64,000 bases of DNA. It comes from Formosa sp. Hel1_33_131 (GTDB lineage: Bacteria; Bacteroidota; Bacteroidia; Flavobacteriales; Flavobacteriaceae). The notes below the pieces were generated by a model. It did not search any database and was not told the DNA's origin. It saw only the letters and a list, made by a program, of their open reading frames with translations. The stretch covers positions 1 to 64,000 of the forward strand of contig CATEFX010000013.1 in the NCBI GenBank assembly GCA_949499105.1, read 5' to 3'. Of the stretch, positions 18,660-28,578 are shown one piece after another (positions within the stretch are counted from its first letter, which is position 1; every line of letters begins with the position of its first letter). The position numbers and the translations under genes were made by a program.

Positions 18660-18896
18660 TTAGGAATCCTTAGAATCATTAAATTTCCGCATTTTATCCA
18701 GATTCTCTTGGGTAAGCATATAATCGGCGACCTTTTTATCTTTCCAACGGTAATAGGAAAACAACGGAAATACGATCACACACAATCCAATCACCCCAAA
18801 TCCCACCAATTTTTTTGAATACGGCAAATCAACAATCAAGCCTGTAAACATACTCGTCATTGTCGCAATAAATAAAAACCAAATTATATATTTCAT
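18660..18896 (-). CDS. Small two-helix membrane protein
   Basis: 78 residues with two hydrophobic helices (about 3-23 and 31-48) and a charged C-terminal tail (MLTQENLDKMRKFNDSKDS). Its ATG lies 15 bases after the aspS stop on the same strand, so it is co-transcribed with aspS. No function is recognised. The clean start, composition and tight spacing make it a real gene. Confidence 0.65.
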   Translation of the reverse strand: MKYIIWFLFIATMTSMFTGLIVDLPYSKKLVGFGVIGLCVIVFPLFSYYRWKDKKVADYMLTQENLDKMRKFNDSKDS

Positions 18897-18911
18897 TTTA
18901 TGAGTATCGTT

Positions 18912-20663
18912 TTATTTTAGGTCGACTTTTAGATGTAGCTCATTTAATTGTGTTTCATCTATGGCCGATGGCGCATCGATCATCACATCGCGTCCAGAGT
19001 TGTTTTTTGGAAAGGCGATAAAATCACGAATCGTTTCCTGACCTCCAAGTATTGCAACTAAACGATCCAATCCAAAGGCGAGGCCTCCGTGTGGGGGCGC
19101 TCCATATTCGAAGGCATTCATTAAGAATCCAAATTGTTCTTTTGCTTCTTCTGGCGTAAAGCCAAGATGATCAAACATCAATGCTTGTGTTGCTTTGTCG
19201 TGGATCCGAATCGAGCCTCCTCCAATTTCATTGCCATTTAAAACCAAATCATACGCATTGGCCTTCACGGCACCCGGATCGGTATCTAATAACTTAATTT
19301 GATCTGGTTTTGGAGCGGTGAACGGGTGGTGCATTGCATGGTAGCGTTTGCTGTCTTCATCCCATTCAAGTAACGGAAAGTCGGTCACCCATAGCGGTGC
19401 AAATTCCTTAGGGTTTCGAAGTCCTAAACGTTCTGCAAGCTCCATTCGGAGTGCGCTTAATTGAGTTCTTACTTTGTCAGTCGGTCCAGAGAGGACACAA
19501 ACCAGGTCACCAGATTGGGCTCCTGTCACTTCTGCCCATTTCCCTAAATCGTCTTGATCATAAAATTTATCAACCGAAGACTTATACGTTCCATCCTCAT
19601 TACATCGCGAATAGATCATTCCTAAAGCACCAACTTGAGGGCGTTTTAGCCAAGTAATAATCCCGTCAATTTCTTTTCGAGTGAAGCTATTTCCACCAGG
19701 AACGGCTATCCCAACCACTAATTCTGCCGAGTTAAAAACGCCAAAATCTTTGTGTTGAGCCACGGCATTTAATTCCCCAAATTTCATTCCAAATCGAATG
19801 TCTGGTTTGTCATTTCCGTAGGTTTGAAGCGCATCATCATACGTCATTCTTGGGAAAGAAGTAATGTCTTTTCCATGAATTGATTTTATCAAATGGCGTG
19901 TTAACCCTTCAAAAATAGTTAGAATGTCTTCTTGATCTACAAACGCCATTTCACAATCAATCTGCGTGAATTCGGGCTGTCTGTCGGCTCTTAAATCTTC
20001 ATCTCTAAAACACTTTACAATTTGAAAATATTTATCCATACCGCCAACCATCAACAGTTGTTTGAAGGTTTGAGGAGATTGTGGAAGGGCATAAAACTGA
20101 CCTTCATTCATTCTGCTTGGCACCACAAAATCGCGCGCACCCTCTGGCGTTGATTTGATTAAGTAAGGTGTTTCAACTTCTATAAATTCTTGAGAAGACA
20201 AATACGAACGAACTTCCTGTGTCACTTTATGTCTAAAGATTAAATTATTTTTTACTGGATTTCTTCGAATATCTAAATAGCGATATTTCATACGAAGCTC
20301 CTCGCCACCATCGGTTTGATCTTCAATGGTGAACGGCGGCACTTTTGCGGCATTTAAAACGGTTAGTTTTGAAACTAATATTTCAATAGCCCCAGTTTCT
20401 AAATTTGGATTTTTAGACGTACGTTCAATGACGGTTCCCGTCACTTGAATAACAAATTCACGTCCCAAACTTTTAGCCAAGGTGACCATCGCTTCTGGCG
20501 TGCGCTCTGCATCAAAAATAAGTTGAGTGATGCCGTAGCGATCTCTTAGATCGATCCAAATCACAAATCCTTTATCACGGGATTTTTGCACCCAACCCGA
20601 AAGGGTCACTTCTTCGTTGATATTCGAGGTTCTTAATTGACCACAATGATGACTTCTGTACAT
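18912..20663 (-). CDS. aspS: Aspartyl-tRNA synthetase
   Basis: A 583-residue class II synthetase charging tRNA-Asp. An N-terminal OB-fold anticodon domain (about 1-105; [20 protein letters not shown]) precedes the catalytic core. Motif 2 is [19 protein letters not shown] and motif 3 is [13 protein letters not shown]. The bacterial GAD insertion lies between, at about 290-400. Full length for the bacterial type. The small membrane-protein gene follows on the same transcript. Confidence 0.95.
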   Translation of the reverse strand: MYRSHHCGQLRTSNINEEVTLSGWVQKSRDKGFVIWIDLRDRYGITQLIFDAERTPEAMVTLAKSLGREFVIQVTGTVIERTSKNPNLETGAIEILVSKLTVLNAAKVPPFTIEDQTDGGEELRMKYRYLDIRRNPVKNNLIFRHKVTQEVRSYLSSQEFIEVETPYLIKSTPEGARDFVVPSRMNEGQFYALPQSPQTFKQLLMVGGMDKYFQIVKCFRDEDLRADRQPEFTQIDCEMAFVDQEDILTIFEGLTRHLIKSIHGKDITSFPRMTYDDALQTYGNDKPDIRFGMKFGELNAVAQHKDFGVFNSAELVVGIAVPGGNSFTRKEIDGIITWLKRPQVGALGMIYSRCNEDGTYKSSVDKFYDQDDLGKWAEVTGAQSGDLVCVLSGPTDKVRTQLSALRMELAERLGLRNPKEFAPLWVTDFPLLEWDEDSKRYHAMHHPFTAPKPDQIKLLDTDPGAVKANAYDLVLNGNEIGGGSIRIHDKATQALMFDHLGFTPEEAKEQFGFLMNAFEYGAPPHGGLAFGLDRLVAILGGQETIRDFIAFPKNNSGRDVMIDAPSAIDETQLNELHLKVDLK

Positions 20664-20715
20664 AAGACTAAATTAGTTGCGCAAATTTAACATTTAAAAA
20701 TTAAAATCGACAGGC

Positions 20716-23700
20716 TTAGGAAGTGACTTTAATCTTTTTTGTTTTCAATTTATTAATTAAATAAAATAAGATAGGCACGACGACCAGTGTCAAAAAGGTA
20801 GCAAATGTTAATCCGAAGATAATTGCCCAGCCCATTGGCCCCCAGAAAGCAACGTTTTCACCACCAATATAAAAGTTGGGATTCAGTTGGGTGATCAAAG
20901 TTCTAAAATTAATATTGATACCGAGCGCTAAAGGAAGTAGCCCTAAAATGGTCGTGATTGCCGTTAACAACACCGGTCTTAAACGTGTTCTCCCGCCTTC
21001 AACCACACACTCAACAAGGAGTACAGGCGTTAATTTATCGGTTTCTTCCAATCCCAATTCCCGTCGTTTTCTAAGGATCGTAAGATTGATGTAATCAATC
21101 AAAACGATGGCATTATTAACGACAATTCCTGCCAGAGAAATAATACCAATCATGGTCATAAGCACCACAAAGTCCATTCTAAAAATGAGGAGTCCAAATA
21201 ACACCCCAATCAAACTAAGAAATACCGAAATTGAAATGATAAATGGGGTTGTAGCCGAGTTAAATTGTGCAACCAAAATCAAGAAAATTAAAAGGACCGC
21301 AATTAAAAGGGCATTACTTAAAAACGCCATTTCTTTGGCTTGTTTCTCTTGTTCACCTGTAAAACTAATGGCGATGCTTTTTGGCGATTCGAATTTTTCA
21401 GCAATGGCTCTAATTTTATCGTTGACTTCTGTGGGGTTATAATCACTTAAAACATTGGAATAAATGGTGACCACTCGATCCAAATTAATACGTTTAATAG
21501 CGCTAAACGAAGATTGATTTTCAGTCGTTGCAACCGCCGAAATAGGCACTTGTTTTATTTGGCCATCACTTTGATTTCTAAAGGTTATTTTTTGATCCAG
21601 CAAGGTCGATTTATTATAACGCATTTCGTTTTTTAGCCTTAGATTTATAGGATAATCATCATCCGCGTTTTTATAAGTTGAGATTTCTTTTCCATACAAT
21701 GCGGTTCGTAAGTTGGCTCCAATTTGACCTGTTGAAACCCCCAGTCGTCGTGCTTTTTGACGGTCAACAGAAATTAACATTTCGGGTTTTCCTTGATCAA
21801 TATCTAATTTCAATTCTTCAATTCCCGCAATATTTGAGGAATTGATAAAGGATTTTAATTGATTGGCAGTTTCCAAGATTAAGACATAATCATCCCCTTT
21901 AATTTCAATATTGATGGGGGCGCCTGTTGGAGGGCCATCGGCGGGTTTATCCACCACAATACTCACGCCGGGATAGCCTTGTATAACATTTCGAATGTCT
22001 TTTAGCACGGCTTCAGTACTCACCCCTTGACGGTCCTGATACTTTACAAAATCTACCGTGATTCGAGCTTTGTTCGGTGTTTTCCCACCCTCTTGCCCTC
22101 GAGATGGATCGGCAGTACCTTCTCCTACTTGTCCAATAATAGAAGTAATCAAAAAGCTTTTGCCATCGACGTCATACTTTTTTAAGTAGTTTTCTATGTC
22201 TTGTTCAATTTCCTTTGAAATAAGATTTGTTTCCTCGATGTCAGTCCCAATAGGATATTCGATGTATACAAAGACTTGTTTGGCATCGGTGTTCGGGAAA
22301 AACAATATTTTAGGGGGAAAAGTCGCCATTAAAAATACCGCAAGAATTAATAACCCAAACGTTCCAACGAGGATACTGCCCGGTTTTTTTCCTTTCAGTG
22401 CGTAGTTCAAAAAACGTTCGTAGAGGTTTTCTAACTTTGTTATAAAAGTGATTTTTGATTCCTTTTTAGGAACCACCTTCATATACACCGAAATCAACAT
22501 TGGGTTAATAATTAGTGCTACAAATAGGGATGAGCTTAAGACGATAATTAAGGTAATTGGAAGCCATTTCATAAACTCACCCATAATACCTTCCCATAAA
22601 ATTAAGGGAAAAAACGCAGCTAAAGTGGTTGCTGTAGATGCAATAATTGGCATCGCCACTTCGCCTACACCAAGTTTCGCTGCTTCAATTCTTGGGTAAC
22701 CTTCATCCATCAAACGATAGACGTTTTCGACCACCACAATCCCGTTATCAACCAACATCCCTAGCGCAATGACTAAAGAAAACAAGACCATGGTATTCAG
22801 AGTTACCCCCATAAAACTCAAAATAGTAAACGATAAAAACATCGATAAAGGAATCGCAATTCCAACAAACAATGCATTTCTAAACCCTAAAAAGAAGTAA
22901 AGGACTGTGACCACCAAAATGACGCCTAAAATGATGCTGTTTTCTAGATCGGACACCATGGTTCGGGTGTCGTTTGATTGATCGTTGGTCTTTGATATTA
23001 TTAAATTGTGTGGAAATACATTTGCGGCCGCTTGTTCCAGAATGGCATCAATTTTAGTCGAAGCCTCTAAAAGGTTTTGACCGCCTCGTTTCTTAACATC
23101 CAACATGACTACAGGTTGCATATATTCTCTAGCAAAACTTTCTTTTTCTTGCTCTTTGAAATTCACATCTGCAATATCTCTTAGGTAAACAATGTTTCCT
23201 TTTTCATGCTTGACGATAATATCTCTGACGCTTAAAGGATCTTTAAATTCGCCTAAAACACGGACCGTGCGTCGAATGCCATTTTCGAGGATATCTCCTC
23301 CAGAAACACTCATGTTTTCAAAAGCAACGGCATTTTCTATATCTGTGAAGCTGATTTTAGACGCCTCCATTTTATATAAATCGACGGCTATTTCAAGTTC
23401 TTTTTCTTGAACCCCTCTAATATCTACCCCTGAAATTTCTGAAAGTTCCTCAATTTCATCTTCTAAATATTCGGCATATTCCTTGAGTTGATCCATTGAA
23501 AATTCGCCCGACAAATTAATGTTCATGATGGGGATTCGCTCACTAAAATTCATTTCCGTAATACTCGGCTCCGATGGTAAATCTTTTGGGAAATCAGGAT
23601 CTGCCATTGCGACATCAACTTTGTCTTTAACTTTTTGAAGCGCTTCCGAAGGGGTGTAATCAAAACTAAATTCCACCACAATACTCGAGTAACCCTGAAT

Positions 23701-23976
23701 TGAATTGGAAGTAATTTTATCGACCCCTGTGATTGAATTTATTTCCTTTTCTAGCCGTTTGGTGATTAGTTTTTCGACATCCAACGCAGAATTCCCTGGG
23801 TAAGGAGTGGCCACATAAATTTGTGGGATAATAATTTCTGGAAAATTCTCACGTGCCATCCTTGAGTAAGAAAGAAACCCACTTAACACAATAATGAATG
23901 TAATGACAGAAACGGTCATGCGATTTGAAATCGCCCAAGAAGAAAGTTTAAATTCTTTTATTTTTTTTGTGCTCAT
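20716..23976 (-). CDS. RND-family efflux permease (AcrB-like)
   Basis: A 1086-residue inner-membrane pump. It has the RND repeat architecture: twelve membrane helices in two halves, each with a large periplasmic loop. The proton-relay helix reads ALGMLVDNGIVVVENV, with one Asp where AcrB has two. The second half has GIVVNNAIVLIDYIN. It is the last gene of a TetR-TolC-adaptor-pump operon and starts 6 bases after the adaptor stop. Substrates are not readable from the sequence; drugs, bile-like compounds or lipids are all possible. Confidence 0.92.
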   Translation of the reverse strand: MSTKKIKEFKLSSWAISNRMTVSVITFIIVLSGFLSYSRMARENFPEIIIPQIYVATPYPGNSALDVEKLITKRLEKEINSITGVDKITSNSIQGYSSIVVEFSFDYTPSEALQKVKDKVDVAMADPDFPKDLPSEPSITEMNFSERIPIMNINLSGEFSMDQLKEYAEYLEDEIEELSEISGVDIRGVQEKELEIAVDLYKMEASKISFTDIENAVAFENMSVSGGDILENGIRRTVRVLGEFKDPLSVRDIIVKHEKGNIVYLRDIADVNFKEQEKESFAREYMQPVVMLDVKKRGGQNLLEASTKIDAILEQAAANVFPHNLIISKTNDQSNDTRTMVSDLENSIILGVILVVTVLYFFLGFRNALFVGIAIPLSMFLSFTILSFMGVTLNTMVLFSLVIALGMLVDNGIVVVENVYRLMDEGYPRIEAAKLGVGEVAMPIIASTATTLAAFFPLILWEGIMGEFMKWLPITLIIVLSSSLFVALIINPMLISVYMKVVPKKESKITFITKLENLYERFLNYALKGKKPGSILVGTFGLLILAVFLMATFPPKILFFPNTDAKQVFVYIEYPIGTDIEETNLISKEIEQDIENYLKKYDVDGKSFLITSIIGQVGEGTADPSRGQEGGKTPNKARITVDFVKYQDRQGVSTEAVLKDIRNVIQGYPGVSIVVDKPADGPPTGAPINIEIKGDDYVLILETANQLKSFINSSNIAGIEELKLDIDQGKPEMLISVDRQKARRLGVSTGQIGANLRTALYGKEISTYKNADDDYPINLRLKNEMRYNKSTLLDQKITFRNQSDGQIKQVPISAVATTENQSSFSAIKRINLDRVVTIYSNVLSDYNPTEVNDKIRAIAEKFESPKSIAISFTGEQEKQAKEMAFLSNALLIAVLLIFLILVAQFNSATTPFIISISVFLSLIGVLFGLLIFRMDFVVLMTMIGIISLAGIVVNNAIVLIDYINLTILRKRRELGLEETDKLTPVLLVECVVEGGRTRLRPVLLTAITTILGLLPLALGININFRTLITQLNPNFYIGGENVAFWGPMGWAIIFGLTFATFLTLVVVPILFYLINKLKTKKIKVTS

Positions 23977-23982
23977 AATCTA

Positions 23983-25143
23983 CTAGTTTACAAGTTTTAC
24001 GTCTTCATTTTTATTTACAAGTCGTGCACCTTTATCAACCAGCATAGAGGTTTCTGAAAGCCCTTCAGAAATATAAGAGAAGTTATTGTAATTCTTCGCC
24101 TCGGTCACAAATGTTTTCACAACTTTATGGTTGTCCCCTTTTGGTTCAATCGTATAAACAAACGTTTTGTTGTCGCGATCTTTTTGAACGATTCTCGATG
24201 GAATAACAATGCCATTGGCTCTAAAATCATTGATCTTAATGTCAGCAAGCAAGTTAGCTTTTAACTCATTATTGGGGTTTTTTAGATCAATACGAGTTTT
24301 AAAGCTTCGGTTATTTGGATTGATGAAATTTCCAACTTGTGAAATTGATGCCTCTGTAGATTTACCAATAGATGTAAAATTAAGGAGGACTTTTGTCCCT
24401 TTTTTGATAGATTTTAAATACGTTTCCGTGACGTCACTTTCGACATAAACATTTTTAAGGTTTACCAGCCTTAGGAAGGGTGCTTGCGGGGATGTAAGTT
24501 CCCCTGTTTTTGCAAAAATTTGATCAATTGTTCCAGAAAATGGCGCGATTACTTTCATTTTTCGCGCTTGTGCTCTCAAGCTTTTCATGTTATTTTCAAG
24601 CCCTTCTTTTTGTGCTTTTGCTTGGAGGAATTGAATTTCACTCCCAATGTTTTGATCCCAAAGTCTGGCCTGACGTTCAAAAGTGGTGGTGGCCAAAGCA
24701 AGTTGAGTTTCTAATTGTAAAACCGAATTGTCGATCACAGCGCTATCGAGTGTTGCAAGTATTTGCCCTTTTGAAACGTATTGTCCTTCCTTGGTTAAAA
24801 TTGCCGTTACAGTGCCTCCCATTTCCGCGTGTAATTCAATGGACTGATCGGCTTTCACCATTCCTTGGACTTCGATATAATGATTAAAGTCTTTGATTTC
24901 TGCTTTAAATGACGTGACGGTCATAAGTTTTTGTAACGTATCTAATTCAGAAATAGCGACTTCAACACTTTTAAGTTCTGTGCTGATACGATCCATTTTC
25001 TCAATCAGAGTCGCCTTTTTAGTTTTTAAATCGGTTAACGATTGTGATTCTTTCTCTGAACTGCCACAAGACAGAACAAGGGTTAAAATAAATAGCGAAA
25101 TAATTGTTTTCATTTGAGTCATCGGTAGGGAATGTTTCTTCAT
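23983..25143 (-). CDS. RND efflux periplasmic adaptor (membrane-fusion lipoprotein)
   Basis: A 386-residue lipoprotein (lipobox ending LVLSC). A coiled coil is predicted at about 35-70. The barrel-sandwich (lipoyl-like) halves follow at about 95-125 (QGMVKADQSIELHAEMGGTV) and 195-215 (KVIAPFSGTIDQIFAKTGE), flanking an alpha-hairpin, with a beta-barrel domain after. Its ATG directly abuts the TolC stop codon, implying translational coupling. It links the RND pump to the outer-membrane channel. Confidence 0.9.
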   Translation of the reverse strand: MKKHSLPMTQMKTIISLFILTLVLSCGSSEKESQSLTDLKTKKATLIEKMDRISTELKSVEVAISELDTLQKLMTVTSFKAEIKDFNHYIEVQGMVKADQSIELHAEMGGTVTAILTKEGQYVSKGQILATLDSAVIDNSVLQLETQLALATTTFERQARLWDQNIGSEIQFLQAKAQKEGLENNMKSLRAQARKMKVIAPFSGTIDQIFAKTGELTSPQAPFLRLVNLKNVYVESDVTETYLKSIKKGTKVLLNFTSIGKSTEASISQVGNFINPNNRSFKTRIDLKNPNNELKANLLADIKINDFRANGIVIPSRIVQKDRDNKTFVYTIEPKGDNHKVVKTFVTEAKNYNNFSYISEGLSETSMLVDKGARLVNKNEDVKLVN

Positions 25144-26484
25144 TTAGTTGTTGTAGGATGTGTTAATGAGTGCTTCTATATCAATTCGTTTGATTAGGAT
25201 GTTTAGCATGGACTGTAAATAATCTTGTTGCGCCGCATACAATTGTCTTTGTGCTTGCGATAAGTCAAAACTAGTGGTCAATCCTTCAAAGAATTTAATT
25301 TCATTTTTTTGAGCGATATTTTCTGAAAGTTGCAGTGCTTCTTTTTTAATTTCAAGATCTTCAACGGCAAATTCATAATCGCTTGTCGCACGTGCAATTT
25401 CTAACCGAATTTTTTCAGTCGTGTCTTCTAAAAGCGCTTTGGATTTCTCAAAGTTGAGACGCGCCATTTTTGTGGAAGCACTTCTTCCGAGCGAGCTAAA
25501 AAGAGGGATTTTCATCGTGACGCCAAAAAGAGAGGCGCCAAACCATTTTTGCGACTCCTGCAAAAAGTTAAATTGATCATTATTTCCAGAATAGCTGCCG
25601 TTTAAAAAGGCATCAATAGAGGGCAGTGCTTTACTTTTTTCTAACTTCAATAAGAGTTCTCGAGCTTTGACATCGTTGAATGCAATTTTATAATCCACAA
25701 CATTCTCAACCTCAATAATTGACTGTAAGGGCAGAAGCGTTGTATAGATTAAAATTAATTTATCGAGACTGTCAGTCAAAACGACGGGAGTGTTTAATTC
25801 AAGGCCAAGCGCATTGTTAAACATTTGATAGGCTAGCGTTTTTAATCGTTTGATATACCCCTGATTGCTTTTCAAACTCGCCAAAGTCAATTGTAGCTGC
25901 TGAACGCTTTCTTGCTCAATCAAACCGTTTTCATACACCTTTGTAAGATCATTTACGTTTTTTTCTATAAGGGCGATATTTGAGTTTACGATTTTAAAAT
26001 TTTCTTCGGCTAACAGCACATTTCCATAGGCATAAGCGACCATTTTTCGAAGTTCAACTTCTGTTTTCTCTTTGGCATTTTCTGAGATATCAAGATATAC
26101 TTTTGCTGCCTGAAGTCCTACTAAATAGGAGCCATCAAATATTTTTTGTGAAACTTTCAAGGTACCATTCATCGTTTGTTTGGTACCAAAAACAATTTCT
26201 GAGAACTGGCCTGGAGGTCCGCCAAAGAATTCGGCTGGGATCAACGAAATCTGTTGCTTCAACCAATTGTTATAATTTAGAGTCGCTTTGATTTGAGGGA
26301 GTCCTGTGGACGTTGTTTGCCACTTTTGGAGTTTCGCAATTTCCACATTACGGGCAGCATTTTTACCCAAATAATTGTTTTGAATTGCAAACTCAGCAGC
26401 TTCTTTAAGCGAAAACCGGGTGGTCTCTTGCTGAGAAAACACCGAAGTCGATATGAATAAGAAAAGAGTTAATTTATGAAGCAT
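25144..26484 (-). CDS. TolC-family outer-membrane channel
   Basis: A 446-residue protein with a signal peptide (MLHKLTLFLFISTSVFSQ) and two repeats of the outer-membrane efflux protein type: long helices (SLKEAAEFAIQNNYLGKNA; QRQLYAAQQDYLQSMLN) and short strands. It overlaps the end of the TetR gene by 11 bases and abuts the adaptor gene, so it is the second gene of the efflux operon. Confidence 0.9.
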   Translation of the reverse strand: MLHKLTLFLFISTSVFSQQETTRFSLKEAAEFAIQNNYLGKNAARNVEIAKLQKWQTTSTGLPQIKATLNYNNWLKQQISLIPAEFFGGPPGQFSEIVFGTKQTMNGTLKVSQKIFDGSYLVGLQAAKVYLDISENAKEKTEVELRKMVAYAYGNVLLAEENFKIVNSNIALIEKNVNDLTKVYENGLIEQESVQQLQLTLASLKSNQGYIKRLKTLAYQMFNNALGLELNTPVVLTDSLDKLILIYTTLLPLQSIIEVENVVDYKIAFNDVKARELLLKLEKSKALPSIDAFLNGSYSGNNDQFNFLQESQKWFGASLFGVTMKIPLFSSLGRSASTKMARLNFEKSKALLEDTTEKIRLEIARATSDYEFAVEDLEIKKEALQLSENIAQKNEIKFFEGLTTSFDLSQAQRQLYAAQQDYLQSMLNILIKRIDIEALINTSYNN

Positions 26485-27091
26485 TAGATGTTAGGTTAGA
26501 TTTTATATAATTATTAAGCAGATTTAATCCTTGTTTGGTGACTATCGCGCGGAGGTGGTATTCGAGATAACTTTCAAAAAGATAGTTTTTATCGAAGAGC
26601 GTTTCTGGAAATATGCTAATATCACGAATCCCAGTCATCCCATTAAAATACATTCTTGATATGAAATCTATGTCAATATCAGCTCTAAATAAACCAGTAT
26701 CAACCCCCATTTTCAAACTGTTCTCAACTGAAGAGTGCATTTTTTCAAATTGTTTAATTTGTAAACGCTCATAAATTTCAGGATAATATTTTTTGAGTTG
26801 GTACTGTGGGGACACACGTTCATTTCTGAAGTAATTCATCACAAATAGTTTGATGTCATAAAGCTCTTCAATAGGGTTTATTGAGGAGGCGTTTATCTTG
26901 TCAATTCCTTCGTAAATATGGTCGAGCGTTTCAAATATGACGACCTCTACAAGGGCAGTTTTATTCGAAAAATGAGCATAAATGGTTTTCTTAGAAATCC
27001 CAATGGCATTCGCGATGTCGTCCATAGTGACACTCTTGAATCCTAAAGACAAGAACAACTCTTCTGATTTTGATATAATTTTATTTCTCAT
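26474..27091 (-). CDS. TetR-family repressor of the efflux operon
   Basis: A 205-residue regulator. The HTH reads VTMDDIANAIGISKKTIYAHFSNKTALVE at about 22-50 (given here as VTMDDIANAIG, then ISKKTIYAHF). The C-terminal ligand and dimer domain is helical. The frame opens at 27130, but the ATG at 27091 (MRNKIISKSEELF) matches the family start and sits just past a textbook promoter, so it is chosen. First gene of the TetR-TolC-adaptor-RND operon. A perfect 11-bp inverted repeat over its promoter is the likely operator, giving autoregulation and control of the whole pump. Confidence 0.88.
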   Translation of the reverse strand: MRNKIISKSEELFLSLGFKSVTMDDIANAIGISKKTIYAHFSNKTALVEVVIFETLDHIYEGIDKINASSINPIEELYDIKLFVMNYFRNERVSPQYQLKKYYPEIYERLQIKQFEKMHSSVENSLKMGVDTGLFRADIDIDFISRMYFNGMTGIRDISIFPETLFDKNYLFESYLEYHLRAIVTKQGLNLLNNYIKSNLTSNAS

Positions 27092-27100
27092 AACTGAGTA

Positions 27101-27141
27101 CAAATTTACAACAGGAAACTTTAAAAACAATTAAAGTTTCC
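27101..27141 (-). promoter_or_regulatory. Promoter and palindromic operator of the efflux operon
   Basis: On the minus strand TTG (27130-27128), a 19-base spacer and TAAATTTG (27108-27101) match the Bacteroidota promoter consensus exactly. A perfect inverted repeat, GGAAACTTTAA (27114-27124) and TTAAAGTTTCC (27131-27141) with a 6-base spacer, covers the -33 box and half the spacer. That is where a TetR dimer would block polymerase. The TetR ATG is only 10 bases past the -7 box. Confidence 0.8.
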
Positions 27142-27204
27142 AAAGTTTTATGATTTTTTAACATTTATTAGTTTCTCAAATTAAAATAGTTTTAGGAATT
27201 CACT

Positions 27205-27212
27205 TATTTTTG
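27205..27212 (+). promoter_or_regulatory. -7 box of the polyprenyl synthetase gene
   Basis: TATTTTTG ends 5 bases before the ATG at 27218. This mirrors the tadA layout and implies a nearly leaderless message. No clear -33 TTG was found. Confidence 0.45.
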
Positions 27213-27217
27213 TGGCT

Positions 27218-28192
27218 ATGAAAGCCATTGAAACGTATCAAAAACAATTTTTAGCCTTTTTAGGAACTTATAAAGAAGAGCGAGAGCCTAAAAACCTGTA
27301 CCAACCCATTGCCTACATATTAAATTTAGGCGGGAAGCGCTTGCGACCTGTTTTAACCCTAATGACCGCCGATTGTTTTGATGGCGATACACACCAAGCA
27401 CTCGACGCCGCATTGGCTGTGGAAGTTTTTCACAATTTCTCTCTAATTCACGATGATATTATGGACGCCGCACCGCTGCGTCGTGGCCATCAAACGGTGC
27501 ATGAAAAATGGGATTTAAATACCGGGATTCTTTCAGGAGATGCGATGCTTATTATGGCCTATCAACTGTTTGAGAACTACCAGCCTGAGGTCTTTCAAAA
27601 ACTCGCTAAATTGTTTAGTCAAACAGCATTGGAAGTCTGCGAAGGCCAACAATACGATATCGATTTTGAAACGCGATCTGAAGTTTCAATTCCAGAATAT
27701 CTAAAAATGATTGAATACAAAACGGCCGTATTAGTGGGAGCAGCCATGAAAATGGGTGCCATTATAGCCGATGCCTCAACTGAAGATCAAAATCGATGTT
27801 ATGAATTTGGGAAAAACTTAGGGATTGCATTTCAATTACAAGATGATTATTTGGATGCCTTTGGGAACCCTGAAACATTTGGAAAACAAGTTGGAGGTGA
27901 TATTATCGAGAATAAAAAAACCTATTTATATCTAAAGGCTTTAGAGTTTTCGTCTGAAGAGGATCAACTACAATTGAAACAATTATTTAGCACAGGGGGC
28001 ACTAACTCAAAGGATAAAATAGAGACTGTAAAGCAAATTTTTATAGCATCGGGGTCTTCAGAGGCTACCAAAAAAGCCATTGAACATTATACGCTGAAAG
28101 CTTTTTCTGTTTTGGAGTTATTAACTATTTCAGAAGCTAAAAAGGAACTCCTCAAAACATTTGGCACGAGTCTTATGGATAGAACCGTGTAA
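27218..28192 (+). CDS. Polyprenyl (isoprenyl) diphosphate synthase
   Basis: A 324-residue trans-prenyltransferase. The first Asp-rich motif is HDDIMDAAPLRRGH (about residues 82-95), and the second is QLQDDYLDAFGNPETFGKQVGGD. The family chains isopentenyl diphosphate units for quinone side chains, and menaquinone is the usual quinone in this group. A GTG 6 bases upstream is also in frame but overlaps the -7 box, so the ATG is preferred. The stop overlaps the next start by one base (TAATG). Confidence 0.88.
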   Translation: MKAIETYQKQFLAFLGTYKEEREPKNLYQPIAYILNLGGKRLRPVLTLMTADCFDGDTHQALDAALAVEVFHNFSLIHDDIMDAAPLRRGHQTVHEKWDLNTGILSGDAMLIMAYQLFENYQPEVFQKLAKLFSQTALEVCEGQQYDIDFETRSEVSIPEYLKMIEYKTAVLVGAAMKMGAIIADASTEDQNRCYEFGKNLGIAFQLQDDYLDAFGNPETFGKQVGGDIIENKKTYLYLKALEFSSEEDQLQLKQLFSTGGTNSKDKIETVKQIFIASGSSEATKKAIEHYTLKAFSVLELLTISEAKKELLKTFGTSLMDRTV

Positions 28193-28539
28193 TGGATTTA
28201 CCCGCTACTTTTGAAGCCCTAATTACAGAAGCAAATCATTTAAATTTATATAAAAAATTACTTCTTCAACTTAATAAAGATTTTTTATTAGCGAATGTTT
28301 TCTTCGATTTAGAGGCTGAAATTTCACCTTCAAACCTAAAATTGTTACTTCATGAAACAGTTTATAAGCTTATTCAGGAAAATTTTTCGGAATACTTAAA
28401 TTTACTTTATATCGTTGATGTTTCAGAAAAGCAAGTTAAAGCCTTAGATAGCAGCGATCCTTTTAAACTCTCCGAGGCTGTGTCTTTTCTTATTCTAAAA
28501 CGTGTGTGGCAAAAAGTCTGGTTTAGAAATACATATTAA
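28192..28539 (+). CDS. Small conserved-type protein coupled to the polyprenyl synthetase
   Basis: A 115-residue soluble, mostly helical protein with no recognised domain. Its ATG overlaps the polyprenyl synthetase stop (TAATG), a sign of translational coupling. Leu-rich at the N-terminus; ends in KRVWQKVWFRNTY. It could be an accessory subunit of the synthetase, but only position supports this. Confidence 0.6.
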   Translation: MDLPATFEALITEANHLNLYKKLLLQLNKDFLLANVFFDLEAEISPSNLKLLLHETVYKLIQENFSEYLNLLYIVDVSEKQVKALDSSDPFKLSEAVSFLILKRVWQKVWFRNTY

Positions 28540-28578
28540 AACTCAAAGCGGGTTTCCTCTTTAATTCTTGGATTAGTT

